Source of the DNA: Syncephalis plumigaleata
Taxonomy: Eukaryota > Zoopagomycota > Zoopagomycetes > Zoopagales > Piptocephalidaceae
Reading direction: 5' to 3'
DNA length: 64,000 bases
NCBI GenBank assembly: GCA_025201365.1
Contig: JAIXMF010000027.1
Span: forward strand, 1-64,000
Shown here: positions 10,238 to 23,274 of the stretch, piece by piece
How the letters are laid out: the number at the start of each line of letters is the position of its first letter
How positions within the stretch are numbered: the stretch's first letter is position 1
Translations under genes and position numbers: made by a program
Notes under the pieces: generated by a model
What the model saw: the letters and a program-made list of their open reading frames with translations, nothing else
Told to the model about the DNA's origin: nothing
The model's database searches: none

Positions 10238-12794
10238 ATGATCGCTGGTCAACTATGGTCGGCTGCACTCGTGTTGGCATTGGCCACCAGTGCTAGTCTA
10301 AGCAATGCTGCGGCTATTCGTCGCTCGCAGAATGAACACGAATTGCTGCATCATAATCAGCAGCATCAGCATCACTCGGCGATGCATAGACGTGCCACCG
10401 CAGAGAATGCCCTACTGCGTACCCCATGCCAAGCTTGCCCGATGATGCTCAAAACTAGTCGCTGGCACCGTGTAAGCTCCAGCGGTCTAGGATTCGATGC
10501 TATCGGTAATCTCCTCGGCTATGCCAATGCCAATTCTCGTGGACACACCGATACTTCGCTTAAATTCGCCGATGTAATCGGACACGGCGGGTCATCGGCC
10601 ATCCTAGGATTTACACAAGGATCCTCGGAACCAAAGCAGCCCACATTCGATGCGCATCAAAGTGCCGTTGGTGCAGGTGGCAATGCCATCGTCAATGTAC
10701 TCGGCGTTGGTGATCAGTCGAGCAATGGCCACACCGATACTAAATCGAACTTTGTCAATGGCATCGGTGTTGCCGGTGGAAGCAGTGCACTAGGCGCAAC
10801 GCAACAGATCGGCATTGCACCTCGGATATTCCCCGTCAGTGCCAGTCGTTTGAACAAGCGAGGCGAGTCAGACTATGACGGCTATGGTGACGATTATGCT
10901 CCCTTTACCGACGACAATTGCCTAATAAGACGGTTAAACCTGATAGACTCATTGCCATAGGTAAGGGATGGTGATTATGCCTATTTACACGTACATGTTA
11001 GCAGTGTTACTAATCATCATTGCTACGTTTATGTAACTATCTAGATATGCAAAAGACCGGTCTTCACCGTCGTAATAGTGGATATGAGACAAAGAAGAAG
11101 CGAAAGGTCAACATCGTATTAGCCGATGATGTATTCCCTGCTCAAGACAGCAATAATCCAATACCAGGAGCTTTAAGTCTAAACGCCCTGCCAGATACTA
11201 CTACTACTGGTGCATCGGATACAACTACCATGCCAGAGGATCCCAATAGCAATGCACCAGATGCTAGCGGTGTTATGCCAGACGACGCTGTCATGCCAGA
11301 AGATACTGTTATGCCTGATGCTAATGCTATGCCAGAGGATCCTAATAGCAATGTGCCGGATGTCAACGCCATACCAGAAGATACTGTCATGCCTGATGCT
11401 AGCAATGTTATGCCAGAAGATAATGTCATCCCCGATGTCAATGCTATGCCAGAAGATCCTAATAACAATAGCAACCTATTCGATCCTAATGCCATGCCGG
11501 AAGATCCTAATAATGTCATGCCAACTACTGATTTGAATGGGGAACCTTTCAAGCGTTTCTCAAAGTTGGCCACTCCATCCAACCGCAATGCTCGTGTGGT
11601 TACGGCCACCAGCACTAGCAATGCCATTGACGGTCTTGGTGGTGTGCTCGTATTAAACGGCGATGGACATGGTGGCGGTGAGTCCACCGATGGTATCGAG
11701 AACGCCATTGGACTTTCCAATCTATTAGGCGCAGGTCTGGGCACCAAATTACTCGGTGGCGAATCCAAATCCACCACACTCCACTATGATAGACGTGGAC
11801 TGCTCAACAACCTCAATGTCCTCAGTAACAATGTCGAGGCGGACGATGTAGTAGGTGCCGGTACAAAATTGAACGCGCTCAACACACACGTACACTCCAT
11901 CAATGGTGCGCCAGTAAGCAAGGAGGCGGTCGACCAGGCCACGACAAAATCAAATGTAAATAGTCCCAAGGCCGGTGATGAGGAGAGTAGCACCACGAAA
12001 ACATTCAGCCTACTAGCGCTCGACAACAATGCTGGTGTCCTCGGCGACACAATTCACACCTTCCAGCCTAGCGGGGAGACGAACGCGGAAGCTAATAATC
12101 TAGCCGGTCTCATCGGCGATACGAATGTGCTCTCGCATTCCATGACACAAACCAAGCATCGCGACGGCACCGTCACTAGAACGATGGCCAGCCGTGTGGC
12201 CAATGTGAACGCACTCACCAATGTGCTAGGTACGGCCGATCAAAAGATGAACGCGATGAACGTGAAACAAGGAAGTGCCAATGATTTAGCGGGCGTTGTC
12301 GCGGGTGCCGCCGTCCTACCCGCCTCCATCTCCACTACCACGCTTAAAGATGGTTCACAAGTAGTGGAGGCAGACCAAGATTTGGCGCAAGTTGATCTGC
12401 TAGGAAATGTAGCGGGCAAGGCTACACAACGTGTTAATCGTCAACGACGCGGTCTACTCAATCAACTTGGTCTCTTTCCAAACATTGATGCCACTAAGCA
12501 ATCAACAAATGTAGCCAGTAAGCAACAGCAGCACAGCAGCAGCAGCAGCAGCAGGAACTTGCCAAACTGAACGAGTTCCGTCCATTGTCCGGTAGTACCA
12601 CCACCACAGATGTCCAGTCCATTAATGGTGCCAGTCTCAATACCGATTTCAACTTTATGGGATCATCCGGTGTCATTAGCAATAATGGCGTTGACACAGT
12701 CACCGGCAACACAAATGAACTTGGTCTAGGTGGTGGTATTCACGCATTGGGCAGCACTACGAAAACAACAACAACAACAATGCCATTGCAATAA
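10238..12794 (+). CDS. large secreted modular protein with dibasic sites and acidic MPED repeats
   Basis: The signal peptide is plain (LWSAALVLALATSASLSNAA). The mature part has Gly/Asn-rich modules of the NVLG(V/T)G type alternating with GHTDT-like segments, then about a dozen acidic repeats (MPEDPNSN, VMPD, AMPED), then more Asn/Gly modules and a Q-run. Dibasic sites (HRRA, NKRG, HRRN, DRRG, RQRRG) look like Kex2 cleavage points. A GT-AG intron is likely from 10961 to 11044 (exon ends ATAG, resumes ATATGCAAAAG). Three open frames (10238-10960, 11020-12570, to 12794) are joined only if single bases are restored near 10921 (CC to CCC) and in the CAG run near 12531. I know no named family. An extracellular matrix or adhesin-like product, or a processed precursor, is possible. 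Confidence 0.7.
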
Positions 12795-13121
12795 CTAAAT
12801 AAACAGATAGCGCTGGTAACAACACACTCATGACAAGTCAATGTTCCAACATGCAATAATAAATAGTTGAACAATACTACCATTTCATTTAGACTAGATG
12901 TCCTATTGTTATTATGTTATTATTTACAATCTATTTATTGACCATTGTAGAAATCAATTTAGAGGGCAGTGGTGAAATTAGTCGCGTATTTCATTCAATA
13001 ATTACAAAGTTAAGACGTGTTTATTTGTATTAATGTCATCCACTCGTCTTCGTTTATTTGTTTAATTTACCTTTGCTCTTTTTTTAGTTTCCTTCACCAA
13101 TCAGTCTAGCAATATTGTAGC
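12795..13121. other. short intergenic spacer
   Basis: AT-rich, about 330 bases between two genes in the same orientation. AATAAA-like signals follow the upstream stop (AACTAAATAAACAG near 12793, AATAATAAATAG near 12855). A T-run with TTTTTAG precedes the next start. No gene is seen. Confidence 0.5.
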
Positions 13122-16100
13122 ATGAGTGATTCCACAACCACTTCTAAAGCCAAACAATTGGCTAGTCTTGAAGACGATATTGATCGTTTACTCGCTTCAC
13201 CTGCACCCGAGTATGGTCAATTGCTGGAACGTAAGAATAATCCGCAAAAGAATGACGCAACTGGTAAATTGTTGCTAGATCCAAAGTCGGTTTTCGTGGC
13301 TAGCACTCCTTCCAGACCAATTAAATCACCAAGTAAGTCATATCACGTAAACTAGTCGAGACATGATAATGATAGCAACTGTTATTCAGGCAGTATACTA
13401 GCAAGAATGCAGAATAACAAGCCTGCAGTTGCCACTCCTCTTAAAGAGAGTAGTCGCATTATTGTAGTGAGTGATGACGACAGCGAAGAAGACCAAGAAG
13501 AAGAAGACCAAGAAGAGGAGCAAGAAGAGGAAGAGCAAGAGGAACCATATGCCGAAGAGGATAGCGAAGATAACGAGGAAGCCAATCTTAGTAAAACTTT
13601 ACAAAGTATGAAATTAACAGCGAATCTACTACCATTCAGCAATAACGATGTATTTACTACGGGATCCGATAATGAGGAGAGTCTGGCGAGTATTCTATTG
13701 ACGCCAGCCAGAACGGATAGTCGTCGTAATTCGAACTATTCGATACACCTCGAGATAAACAAAAGGAATACTCCGAAAGCGATACGGAAAGTGAAAATGA
13801 GAAAGACGAGGATAGCGAGCAAAGCGATACAGATGCATCTCCACAAACTGCCGTGAAAGCATTGCTAGGCGATCAGTTCAATCGTAATGACGGTCGTACT
13901 AGTGCTGAACGAGCGCATGCTCTATTCTCACATCAAAAGAACCATCGTATTGTCTCCACCACTGTGGCGCGTAAGTTAATGACATGTATATCTAATACTT
14001 GACCACTACTAATCTCTCTAGATTGATTAATTATTATTATTAATAGGAAATACGAAAACACACGATCATTATCGAAATACCGTGTTAGATACACCTTCAC
14101 TAGCACCGAAAAAGCCTGTACCTCCATTCTTGACACCGAGTCGTCAATCATTTACATTTCGCGATGATAATGTCAAGTCAAATAGAAACGAGTTGCAACT
14201 GGGTGCACCATCAACGAGTAAAGCTGCCATCAAACAGGTAAACAACCAGTAGATCTGGGTAGACCTACTAGAACACCCTATACACATTACCTCCTGCTCC
14301 TGCTCCTGCTCCTAGTACTATATCAAAACCATGTAAGTAGCAACTCCATTATTACTAGTCAAGCATAAATAACTAATAGGACTATTGCAATAGCAAACTC
14401 TGCCATACCCATTAGTACACCGATGCAACCACGACCGAAACAACCGCAATTCCTACCAGCACGTCCTGATCCACCATTTATGAAGTCAAAGGGTAAGTGA
14501 CATGCTTCAATAGGATGATTATTGCTATAATAACAAAGATGATCACATCAGAACCTCAATTGTTTATCAACGCCAAACATCCACATCGTCCCATTAAAGT
14601 ACCCTCGACACCAAATGGTAATGTATGCACTATCACAGTCAACACTAATACTAATATATGCTGTATGCTGTATGCTGTATGTCTTTCCCCTTTCTAAATA
14701 ATACTGCATGTATTTAGTGCCACGGAATAGGATTAATAACGAGCTATCATTACACGCGGTCAACTCGCCATTCTGGAATAATAGCGCAACTACTAGTGTG
14801 ATGAATCCAAAGGCATACGAACCAGAGGTGCTGGATCTACGTACACCGGCAAATCAACAAACGGGACCTGCATTCCGTTCCACGCCATTCGGTACACCGA
14901 CTAGTCGTTCTCGAGCACGACCCACACCAACACCAAAGAGGGATACCGAGAAGGATATACGTAATTTAATGGCCAGTATCGGGGATGACACGGATGAAGA
15001 CCCACTGACCGCGGAGGAGCGTAAAGATCCGATGGACTTACGATTACATTGATGGAACATCAGAAACGCGGTGTAGCATGGATGCGTAAACAGGAGTTGG
15101 GCACGTATCGCGGTGGCATTCTAGCAGATGATGTAAGTGCCATGAATGCATTGACGATGCTGCATTTAATAACAGTGAACACGGTCTAGATGGGTCTAGG
15201 CAAGACGTGCAAACAATCGCATTGATGCTAGCCAATAGCTCACTTGATAGAAAACAGAAAACAACCTTGATTATTGCACCGTTGGCAGTCATTCGACAAT
15301 GGGAAAGCGAGTGTCAATCCAAGGCAGTCAAGGGTCGACTCTCCGTATACGTGCATCATGGTCCTAAGCGTATTACCGGTGAGTGGTAGAGCTGTCACAT
15401 AAAATGAAGATGGCATAATCGCTTATACTTGTGGCTATAGATCCAGAACGATTACGTCTATTCGATGTTGTAGTAACTACGTATAGTACAGCAGCCTCGG
15501 AATTCCCTCGATATATCACGGGTAAATCAAGTGAATCGACTATAGCCGAGGCTTTGGAAGGCGATGGTGTCGGCGCACTCTTCCGTACTCTATGGTATCG
15601 TGTAGTACTCGGTTAGTATGACGATGCTCACATCATTGTAACTGTCATTGTAATAATCTGTTAATAGATGAGGCACAAAACATCAAGAATGCCTCGACAC
15701 GAAGTGCTATTGCCTGCGTCAATTTGAAAGCAAAATATCGCTGGTGTCTTACTGGCACACCTATACAGGTAGCGTAGCATAGGATTGCATCTCTAGTTGC
15801 TCGCTACTAATACACATAATGATCAATTAGAATAACCTTGACGAGTTGTATAGTCTACTACGTTTCCTGCAACATCCAATGTTCCCCGATCGTCCTAGCT
15901 TCCAAGCCAAGATTACCGCTACACTCGCCTCTGACTATGAGACGACGATGAAACGATTGCAAGTGATATTAAAGGCCATTTTACTACGACGAACAAAGAA
16001 TAGCACAATTAATGGCAAGCCATTGCTCACCCTACCGGAACGATATGTGGAACCGGTAGAGGTCGAGTTTAGCGCGCATGAACGACGAATCTACGATGCA

Positions 16101-17569
16101 CTTGAACTGAAGATGTCGCAGAACTTTAACGACATATTCAAGACGGGCAAACTACAAACGAGCTACACGAAAATGATCACACTATTGCTTCGTTTACGAC
16201 AAGGTAAAAGGAAAAACGCATGAGCAAACCCGTCACTAATGATATCCATACTAATCATTCTGTATAGCCTGTAATCATATATCACTCGTGGATCAGTCAC
16301 TCATCACGGAGGGAGATCAACAAAACATGAAGATGACCACTACTGAGTCGGAGGGAACAGGCACGGAAGGAACAGTGGGCGACTTGATGGACGCATTCAA
16401 GATATTGGCCGTCGACAAGACTCAGTCAAAAGTGTGTGCCGTCTGTTTTGAAAGGTAAACACGAGAAGGAGCCATGTTGAATATCGGTGAATTGTACAGT
16501 TAACATAATACATATATGTCTTTATTATTCGTAGATTATACGACGAGGAAACAACGCATTGTGCTGATTGTGCCGAGAAATTTCGATTAAAACGTTACTG
16601 CCATCGTCTAAAGAGTTTGAATCGGCCAAGGTTGCAAAGATGATAAGCACACTGCAGCAAATACGATCGAAAGACACCACACTAAAACGATTATTTTCTC
16701 GCAGGTAAGCAATATCATTGCTATCATTTGGTCAATGATCACTAGTGGAATAGTACAATAACGAGCATGATCACGTTATAGTTCACATCAATGCTTGATA
16801 TCATCGAGAAACCACTTAGACAGAATAAGTTCAAATATGTACGATGTAAGTCACATTATATCACTCGTATACAAAATGTCACTAATTACTCATCATCATC
16901 ATCATCACTGTATAACTAGATGATGGATCAATGACTAATACGCAAAGAGAAAGGGCATTACAACAAATACGAGAGGATGATAACACGACAGTCATGCTTA
17001 TCTCGTTATTATGTGGATCGACTGGATTGAATTTAATATGTGCCAGTCAGGTTATTCTACTCGATGTTTGGTAAGTATAGGGAAATCGATTCATGATTTG
17101 AGGCAGCATTATAACTAGTATACGCATCTTGTGACGACAAATTAGGTGGAATCCAGGTAAATGAATGTGAATGTATATGATGGATATTGCACTAACAATA
17201 ACTGCTAGCTCTCGAGGAACAAGCCATCGATCGTGTTCATCGAATCGGTCAACAGAAGCCTGTACACGTCTACAAGATTACCGTGTCCGATACAGTAGAG
17301 AATCGTATTGTTAAACTACAAGAAGAAAGGCAAGCTAATAGATGATTAGATTATGTTTCAAATGAACTAACATAAACATATATGTATGTGTATATACGAT
17401 ATTGTAGCGAGCATTGGCACAAGGAGCACTAGGCGAGAATCCATCATTAAGTGTGGGCAAGCTGAGTGTCGATGACTTTTTCTATCTCTTCCAAGTACAA
17501 CCAAGCACATCCACTGGTGCATCAACATCGGGATCAGCATCGACATCAAGCAAGCAATACATTAAATAA
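13122..17569 (+). CDS. SWI/SNF-family ATP-dependent translocase, ULS1/RIS1 type
   Basis: A many-exon gene starting MSDSTTTSK. The N-terminal third is disordered with a Glu-rich acidic block (about 13485-13600). The helicase core follows: [20 protein letters not shown] (Walker A), [20 protein letters not shown] (motif II), [17 protein letters not shown], then CGSTGLNL (motif V) and [11 protein letters not shown] (motif VI). The C-terminus ends [11 protein letters not shown], like the tail of Uls1/Ris1, which removes SUMO-conjugated or stalled proteins from DNA. Between the lobes, where Uls1 has a RING, there is only CAVC...CADC. Frame is lost near 13741, 15036, 15207 and 16592, each fixed by one base, often in a doublet such as GG. 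Other RING-bearing Snf2 proteins (Rad5, Rad16) were considered, but the C-terminus favours ULS1. Confidence 0.85.
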
Positions 17570-17624
17570 TCTATTCAGTTTAATAATAAACATACTTCCT
17601 TGCACTCTTTTATTATCAAACGCT

Positions 17625-18482
17625 TTACTGCTTTACACTTGTTGTAACCATTTCAATCGTGCCACTATCATGAAGTATGACTTGTTCATCACCCTCTTCC
17701 TCTTCACTATTACTACTACTGCTGCTGCTGTTACTAGTAGTGGTAGTGGTAGTAATACTCGACGATGTATCTAGTGGAGATTTCCAACCACAATGCTCAC
17801 ATAATATCATAGTGGTGGGATCATGCGTAAAGGTACACGCCTTGATTTGAGCAAGATACTTGAGTGGAAGATCATAATCTAATGATGTATGGTTAATTAG
17901 CAATTCAAATGTGGCAAGTGTCACTTACGAACACCATCGCAATAACTAGGACAACAATTAACATGTAAATTATTAGATGAGCATAATAATAATAGTGATG
18001 ATGATGGATGCTATCGCTTACGGTGGTTGTCTCGTATATTTGCAATTACAAATAGAGTATATACGTTGTCCTTGTCCATTTACAAATCCGGGTACTTTCC
18101 ATTCTAACGGCTTGAATCGTGTTCGCTCATGGCTTTTCCCTATTATATCATTAAAGCTATATCATCTAACTAACTATTTTAATCGGCTAACACGAGTTAT
18201 ATATAGATATTACCATCACACCATGGCTGTTTACGACTAAGTCCACAGGTACACCATGAGTATACTTTGCCTGGTTTCAATCCCTTCAACGTCGATGGAT
18301 GATACTAGTTTGTCAATGAAATGGTTAAAAATACCGTGGAAACAAAAAAGATGGCACCGCTAGTTCTCTACTACCATTGGTACACAAGGACGCAGTGTCA
18401 ACTCTTCGATGGCCGTTATATCCTGATTAGAGCATGTGCCAGTATTGCAATCGGTAGAATTGGCAACACTGCATATCGACAT
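17625..18482 (-). CDS. iron-sulfur protein with two CDGSH motifs (CISD3-like)
   Basis: Read on the minus strand through several short exons. The first motif is WCTCGLSRKQPWCDG followed across an intron by SHERTRFKPLEW. The second, assembled from three exons, is CNCKYTRQPPYCDGVH, a perfect C-x-C-x2-T-x3-P-x-C-D-G-x-H. The His codon is itself split by an intron and a 17-base exon carries the CDG. Such domains bind a 2Fe-2S cluster through three Cys and one His. Two motifs in one chain resemble mitochondrial CISD3. A further pair, CEHCGW, lies downstream, then a Ser/Thr/Glu-rich tail. The start at 18482 (MSICSVANS) is the best reading but the N-terminal exon junction is not clean, and one lost base in AAA is possible. 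Confidence 0.75.
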
Positions 18483-19017
18483 GTTGTCTTGTTGCCGGCA
18501 GGTTCTGTATCATGTTCGCGAGCCTGCATAACTAAGAGGAGGAAAAGATGGAGCGAGTCAGTCGAACGCGAAGAGTGGGAAATAATTCGGATCAAATGTT
18601 TTATACACTCCACAATTCCTCATTAAATGGCTTAATTGTACAAAAAGGGAGATGATTAAAAAGGAAACAAAAGCCGAGCGTGTAATTCAGTTCTACCTAG
18701 TATTTACTAAGCCGCGCTATGCATAATCTAATCACTCTTGGCAGAAACAATAGGTGCAACGATAAGAAGCTACCAAGACAGTTTAGTTTAGTTGCGGAAA
18801 TAGCTGAGATAACACGCAATTTATGTAGTAATATCATCGATCAATAGTTGATATAATATGTCTTGCCATGATAAAATAATGAGCGTACACGTTTACTACA
18901 TGTAAATCAAATGAGATACTTTTGACATTATCATTCTAATGTATGTATGTTCAGCAATGTAAGAATAGAATAGCAAAAGTAAGCTTTATTCCTATTGCTT
19001 AACAAACAATCCATGTA
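18483..19017. other. intergenic spacer
   Basis: About 530 AT-rich bases upstream of the CDGSH gene on its own strand. Short frames on both strands near 18416-18626 overlap the first exon of that gene in other frames. No further gene is seen. Confidence 0.4.
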
Positions 19018-19420
19018 TTAAGCAGAATTCAACGGCTTGACTGCCTTTCCTAGCTTGCCAATAGCGTACGATAGTTTAATAGAAATCTGATCAAGGAATA
19101 AATCACCTAGAATGACTTGTTAGTATACAGCATACATATGTTACATTGCAATTGCTTACTTTGATCGCTAGCATCACGCACTTCCATAACAATCGTACGT
19201 GGATCAGTGCTGCTCTTTGCACTTTGAGCAGTAGCAGCACGTAGTTTGGCCACCCATTTAGCAGCATCTATCGTAAGTGGCATTAGTTAGTACGGATTAA
19301 TTAATAGACTGATTGATTATACTCACCCCAGTATGGTGCAAATGGATTATTGGAATAATTAATCACAAGTATATTGGGATATATGGCATTAGGCTGAATG
19401 TTCTCGTATGGTGATATGAT
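19018..19420 (-). pseudogene. 3' remnant of an oligopeptidase B-like (S9A) gene
   Basis: Three short exons on the minus strand, 19327-19420, 19160-19267 and 19018-19106, splice in phase with good donors and acceptors. The product starts IISPYENIQPNAIYPNILV, continues PFAPYWDAAKWVAKLRAAT and stops after KAVKPLNSA. The YPNILV...YW-x-AAKWVAKLR block is characteristic of the last part of oligopeptidase B and relatives (serine peptidase family S9A). In the family this block contains the catalytic Asp and is followed by a GHGG segment with the catalytic His. Here the Asp position reads N and the GHGG segment is missing. No upstream exons with the propeller or GxSxGG serine were found up to CLPTM1. 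It looks like a truncated relic, or a small non-catalytic descendant whose splice sites survive. Confidence 0.6.
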
Positions 19421-19864
19421 CTAATAGCTTTATAATCATTTAGCATGTTGTCTCCTATCTGGCAATTAGCATCGTTTGTTTGAAGCAGAGACTACTAATG
19501 GATACACGTATTATTCGGTTGATGCTAATTAGTATGGATATATCTGTATCATTGTTGGTAAAATAAAAATGTGTCTGTCTTTTCAGGTACGTTTGAACAA
19601 TGCCGTAGAAGATGTTACCTGTACTCATGTCTCCTGCTTAATGATTATTATCGAGTAGTTGCTTGCTTACATCTATAGCTAAGGCATCATGAATGTATTC
19701 AATAAACGTAAGCGATATTGAAGTGAGTTTACATTGATAGCACAATAATAATGATATGGGAAACAAGAACGATACAACAAGTGTATAACTAATACGAAAC
19801 CATTAGATCAAACATATAAGCAAACTGTTTATTATTGCCATTCACAATAACCATCGATGTGTGC
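19421..19864. other. intergenic, between the S9A remnant and CLPTM1
   Basis: Searched on the minus strand for missing upstream exons of the S9A-like remnant. None were recognised. AT-rich, no RNA gene seen. Confidence 0.4.
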
Positions 19865-22409
19865 TTATTGATCTTTCCTCGATTCCTCCTTTTCCGCGTC
19901 ACCAACTTGACCATATTCATTGGCGCGTGTATGGTCAACGGGATAAATCCACCGCTGGTAAAGGTAAACGAAGAACACAACATCATCACGTAGACACGCT
20001 AATCGATGTAGTGTTGGCATACGAATAATCCAAAAGGCAAACAAATCATCCACAAGGTGTTCAGCGCCTTGTACATGAATGTCTTCCACGGCATGTGCGC
20101 CACACTCTTCAGTTTATAATTGATGAATAGTTGCGGTGTCATGGCAATGAATCCGAATGCGTATACAAATCCAACAAGCGTATTGAGAACGTAGCTGTAC
20201 CATCCACGATGCTCATTGTAAACTAGCGAGTAGAGAGCATAGCCGAATAATAAGGGATAGGTAACCCATGACAGGTAGCGGAATGCCATCTATTACAACA
20301 TTGTCAATATAAATATACATATATATCATCATCAAACTTACTGCATCGTATTCCTTGGTCTTGGATTCCGTATAGGATGCCTTACTATTGAATTGAACAC
20401 GCCATGGAATTATACCATCTACACGATACACCTGATATGATGATTTAGCATACTACTAATAATCACAACAACAACGTCAGTAGCACATACCTTATATCCA
20501 ATGCTTTCTTCACTTTCCAACACTCAATGGCTAGACCCACAAACTGACTAATGAGAATGATCCAACTGGTGGTCTCTTCATTATCTAGCAGGTAAAGCAT
20601 GATAACCAACTGGAAGAATATATTCAGGCCAATAGTACGAATAGACAATCCAGCCACATCATCTTTTCGCTCCTTCCAGAATGCAATATCTAATCATTGT
20701 AGTATTAGTAACTCATAGGGAATCATATCCCACTCTATGGCTCATACCATTCTTGAATGCTAAAAAGTCGAATACACTATGCAACACCGAGACAGCAACT
20801 GTAAATAGTAATAGCCATGGATTGGTCTCCAGTAATGTACGCTAAACACCATGATCAAGATGTTAATCGATACACGAGTGAGTAGATTCGAGCTGTGTAG
20901 TTTACCTTAAGTTGATCGATTTCCGTTGGCTTCGTTCCTACAAGTTGTTGCTGTTTACTAAGACCCTCATCAAACTGCGTGTACAGTTGGAACTTCAATA
21001 GCGATAATGGATAGACGATCAGTGTCAATGGCATTTCCCTAAGTAATAATAATAATCAGTATGATAACTATTACTAAAATGTAGTAGATATTACTTTGTA
21101 GTCTCGTTAATTGGTAAGAGATATTCGTTCAAAAGCCAGAAATCATTAAGATAAACGGTCGGTAGATGGAATGGCATTGTACCCGTTGAATCACGTATAC
21201 CAGTTCGCTCCATTGAGACATCTACAAGTAGTTAGCTGATCTGCTTTCCATACAATTGATCAATCCTACTTACGCTCTCTCATATTATGCGGCATGGGTC
21301 CTAGATGTAATGGCCTCTCCTCGGTTATTATGTTGATGGTAAGGTTCTGATACCAATAAGAGACGATTTCCTTTCTTTACTTATATTGTCAGTCTATAGA
21401 AATGAATTAGACAAGTGTTATTTTGTTTGCTATCACTATTAATAATGATGATTACATTTGAAGTCGATGATTCTGTTGCCTCTTTATCCGTTTCCTCCTT
21501 ATTGTTATCATTTGACCACTTTGTAATAGACGCACAGTCTTTTTCTCATTACGTTTAGGCAGATAACGTGTTAACACTACATATCATTAGTCAATATATG
21601 CTTATTTGATAGGATACTAGCATGCTTACATTTACGTTTGTATACGAAATCCTTGCTGTATAATTCTGACTCGTCATGTTCCATTAGCAAGATGTGCCGA
21701 TTCAAATAGGGGCACACTGCCAATCTCACTACTAGGCAATTCACCATGCTTTGTCAAATAGATGTGCGCGTATAATGATGCATTCTTTTGTACAGCCTAA
21801 TAGTAAACGTAGTTAGAACATGTAACATCGTGTTATGTCTAGTAATACGCACATCTGAGAGTGATAGATTCATCGATACCATACGATCTTCATTCCAATG
21901 CCCAACGTGATAGAGTCACCTTTCCATACAATGAACCGGTTGCATTAGAGAAATCCGTAAACTTTTCATTCTCATCCACATACACTAGTAAATCCTATAT
22001 ATCCATGTCATGCATTAGTAACTAGTATATGTAATGAATATATAGATATTACCATTACTGTGCCATATGGCCATAGTGGTGCCGCGTGACTATAGCCAGT
22101 TATTGCCGTGTCATTGGTGACATTAGCTTGTAGATTGGGTCCAGTAGATTGTTTGCCACTCGCTATAAAATCGCATTAATCTACATATTCAATATAAATG
22201 TACGTGGAATCTTACGTGAAAGTAGTTGAATATCCAGTAGAAATCAGCATACGCAGCACCATACCAACCATTTTGTTGAATGGAGTATCTTGCTGTTGTT
22301 GCTGTTGCGGCTGTTCACCCTGTTGTTGTTGTTCTGGTTGTGTACTGCCATTATCTTCGTTATTTTGCGTAGCAGGTGTTCGCCTGCGTATTGGTGTCTC
22401 CGTCATCAT
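19865..22409 (-). CDS. CLPTM1 family multi-pass membrane protein
   Basis: The start at 22409 (MMTETPIRRRTP) is followed by a Gln-rich cytosolic leader and many short exons. The conserved C-terminal half is diagnostic: FRYLSWVTYPLLFGYALYSL, then GFIAMTPQLFINYKLKSVAH, MPWKTFMYKALNTL, DDLFAFWIIRMPTLHRL and CLRDDVVFFVYLYQRWIYPV. These match the human CLPTM1/CLPTM1L region with its series of membrane helices and PQLFINYKLKSVAH core. It ends with a charged tail. In animals CLPTM1 works in the ER and influences receptor trafficking, while CLPTM1L is a lipid scramblase. The fungal role is unknown. The frame breaks near 20053, between the ALNTL and DDLFAF blocks, and one added base restores it. Further breaks in the upstream exons (21.4-22.1 kb) are likely but not mapped. 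Confidence 0.85.
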
Positions 22410-23274
22410 ACAAATAGTAAATAGTAACTAATTGATCAGGCAGTAATTACAACAGAATGTATAGACTTGAATAGAAGAGTTGACATACAGAACAATCAAA
22501 GAAATAGGCCACTCAATGGGCACACTCAAATCAGAATGTTTTGATTCATATTTTGGATATGACACGTCATGTCAATGTTTCTAGAACGATTATCAAAGCA
22601 TAATCAATCGATTTTATTCATTTGAATATCATTATTGATAGCTGCAATATACAATTCTGAATATCTACTAGCTTACGCGTTAATAAACTACGTTAACCAG
22701 CAAGCAATGCTTCTTATCTATCATTCCTTTTAGACTAACGTGTTAGCATTAACCAATTGAATGACAACCATCTGCTAGATTGAATCTACCAACATGATAC
22801 ATTTACAAATCGGTACATGACATCCAGTAAACATTGTAGAACAAAAACGTGGTTTTTCCTATTTGTTCGCAGGTTCACTCCTTGATGTGGTTATTCAAGC
22901 ATAGTATTCAACATGAGATGAAGGATATGGTTTGTATGAAACATGTCATCTGCTGAAAACGGGATGCTATCCTCTCACCCCCACGATGATGCCATTTTCT
23001 ACTTTGCTTTTTTCCTCTGCTCGTTTTACTCCAATATCCTCCAAGCCTTTATGTGTTCCTGGCTATTCTATTACCAGTTTGCTGCAGCCGTTTCTTTAGC
23101 AACGAGCATGCCTTAACCAGCTCTTTCGTATATCCACTCCACTTTACTAACCTACTACGCTGTCACCTAACGATATTCACGACGTTTTGCTTGTCATAAT
23201 TTGCATACAAGCTGTTCACACATACAATACACAGTGCTTGTAGTTGCGAGTAGCTTCATTGATATACCAAAGTA
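22410..23274. other. divergent intergenic region
   Basis: Lies between the starts of CLPTM1 (minus) and the CorA gene (plus), so it holds both promoters. AT-rich toward 22450-22700, more C/T-rich toward 22980-23110. No gene, RNA gene or notable repeat is seen. Confidence 0.4.

Noticed and set aside
11142-11777. 211-codon minus-strand frame
   Set aside because: Antisense shadow of the acidic MPED repeats of the secreted protein.
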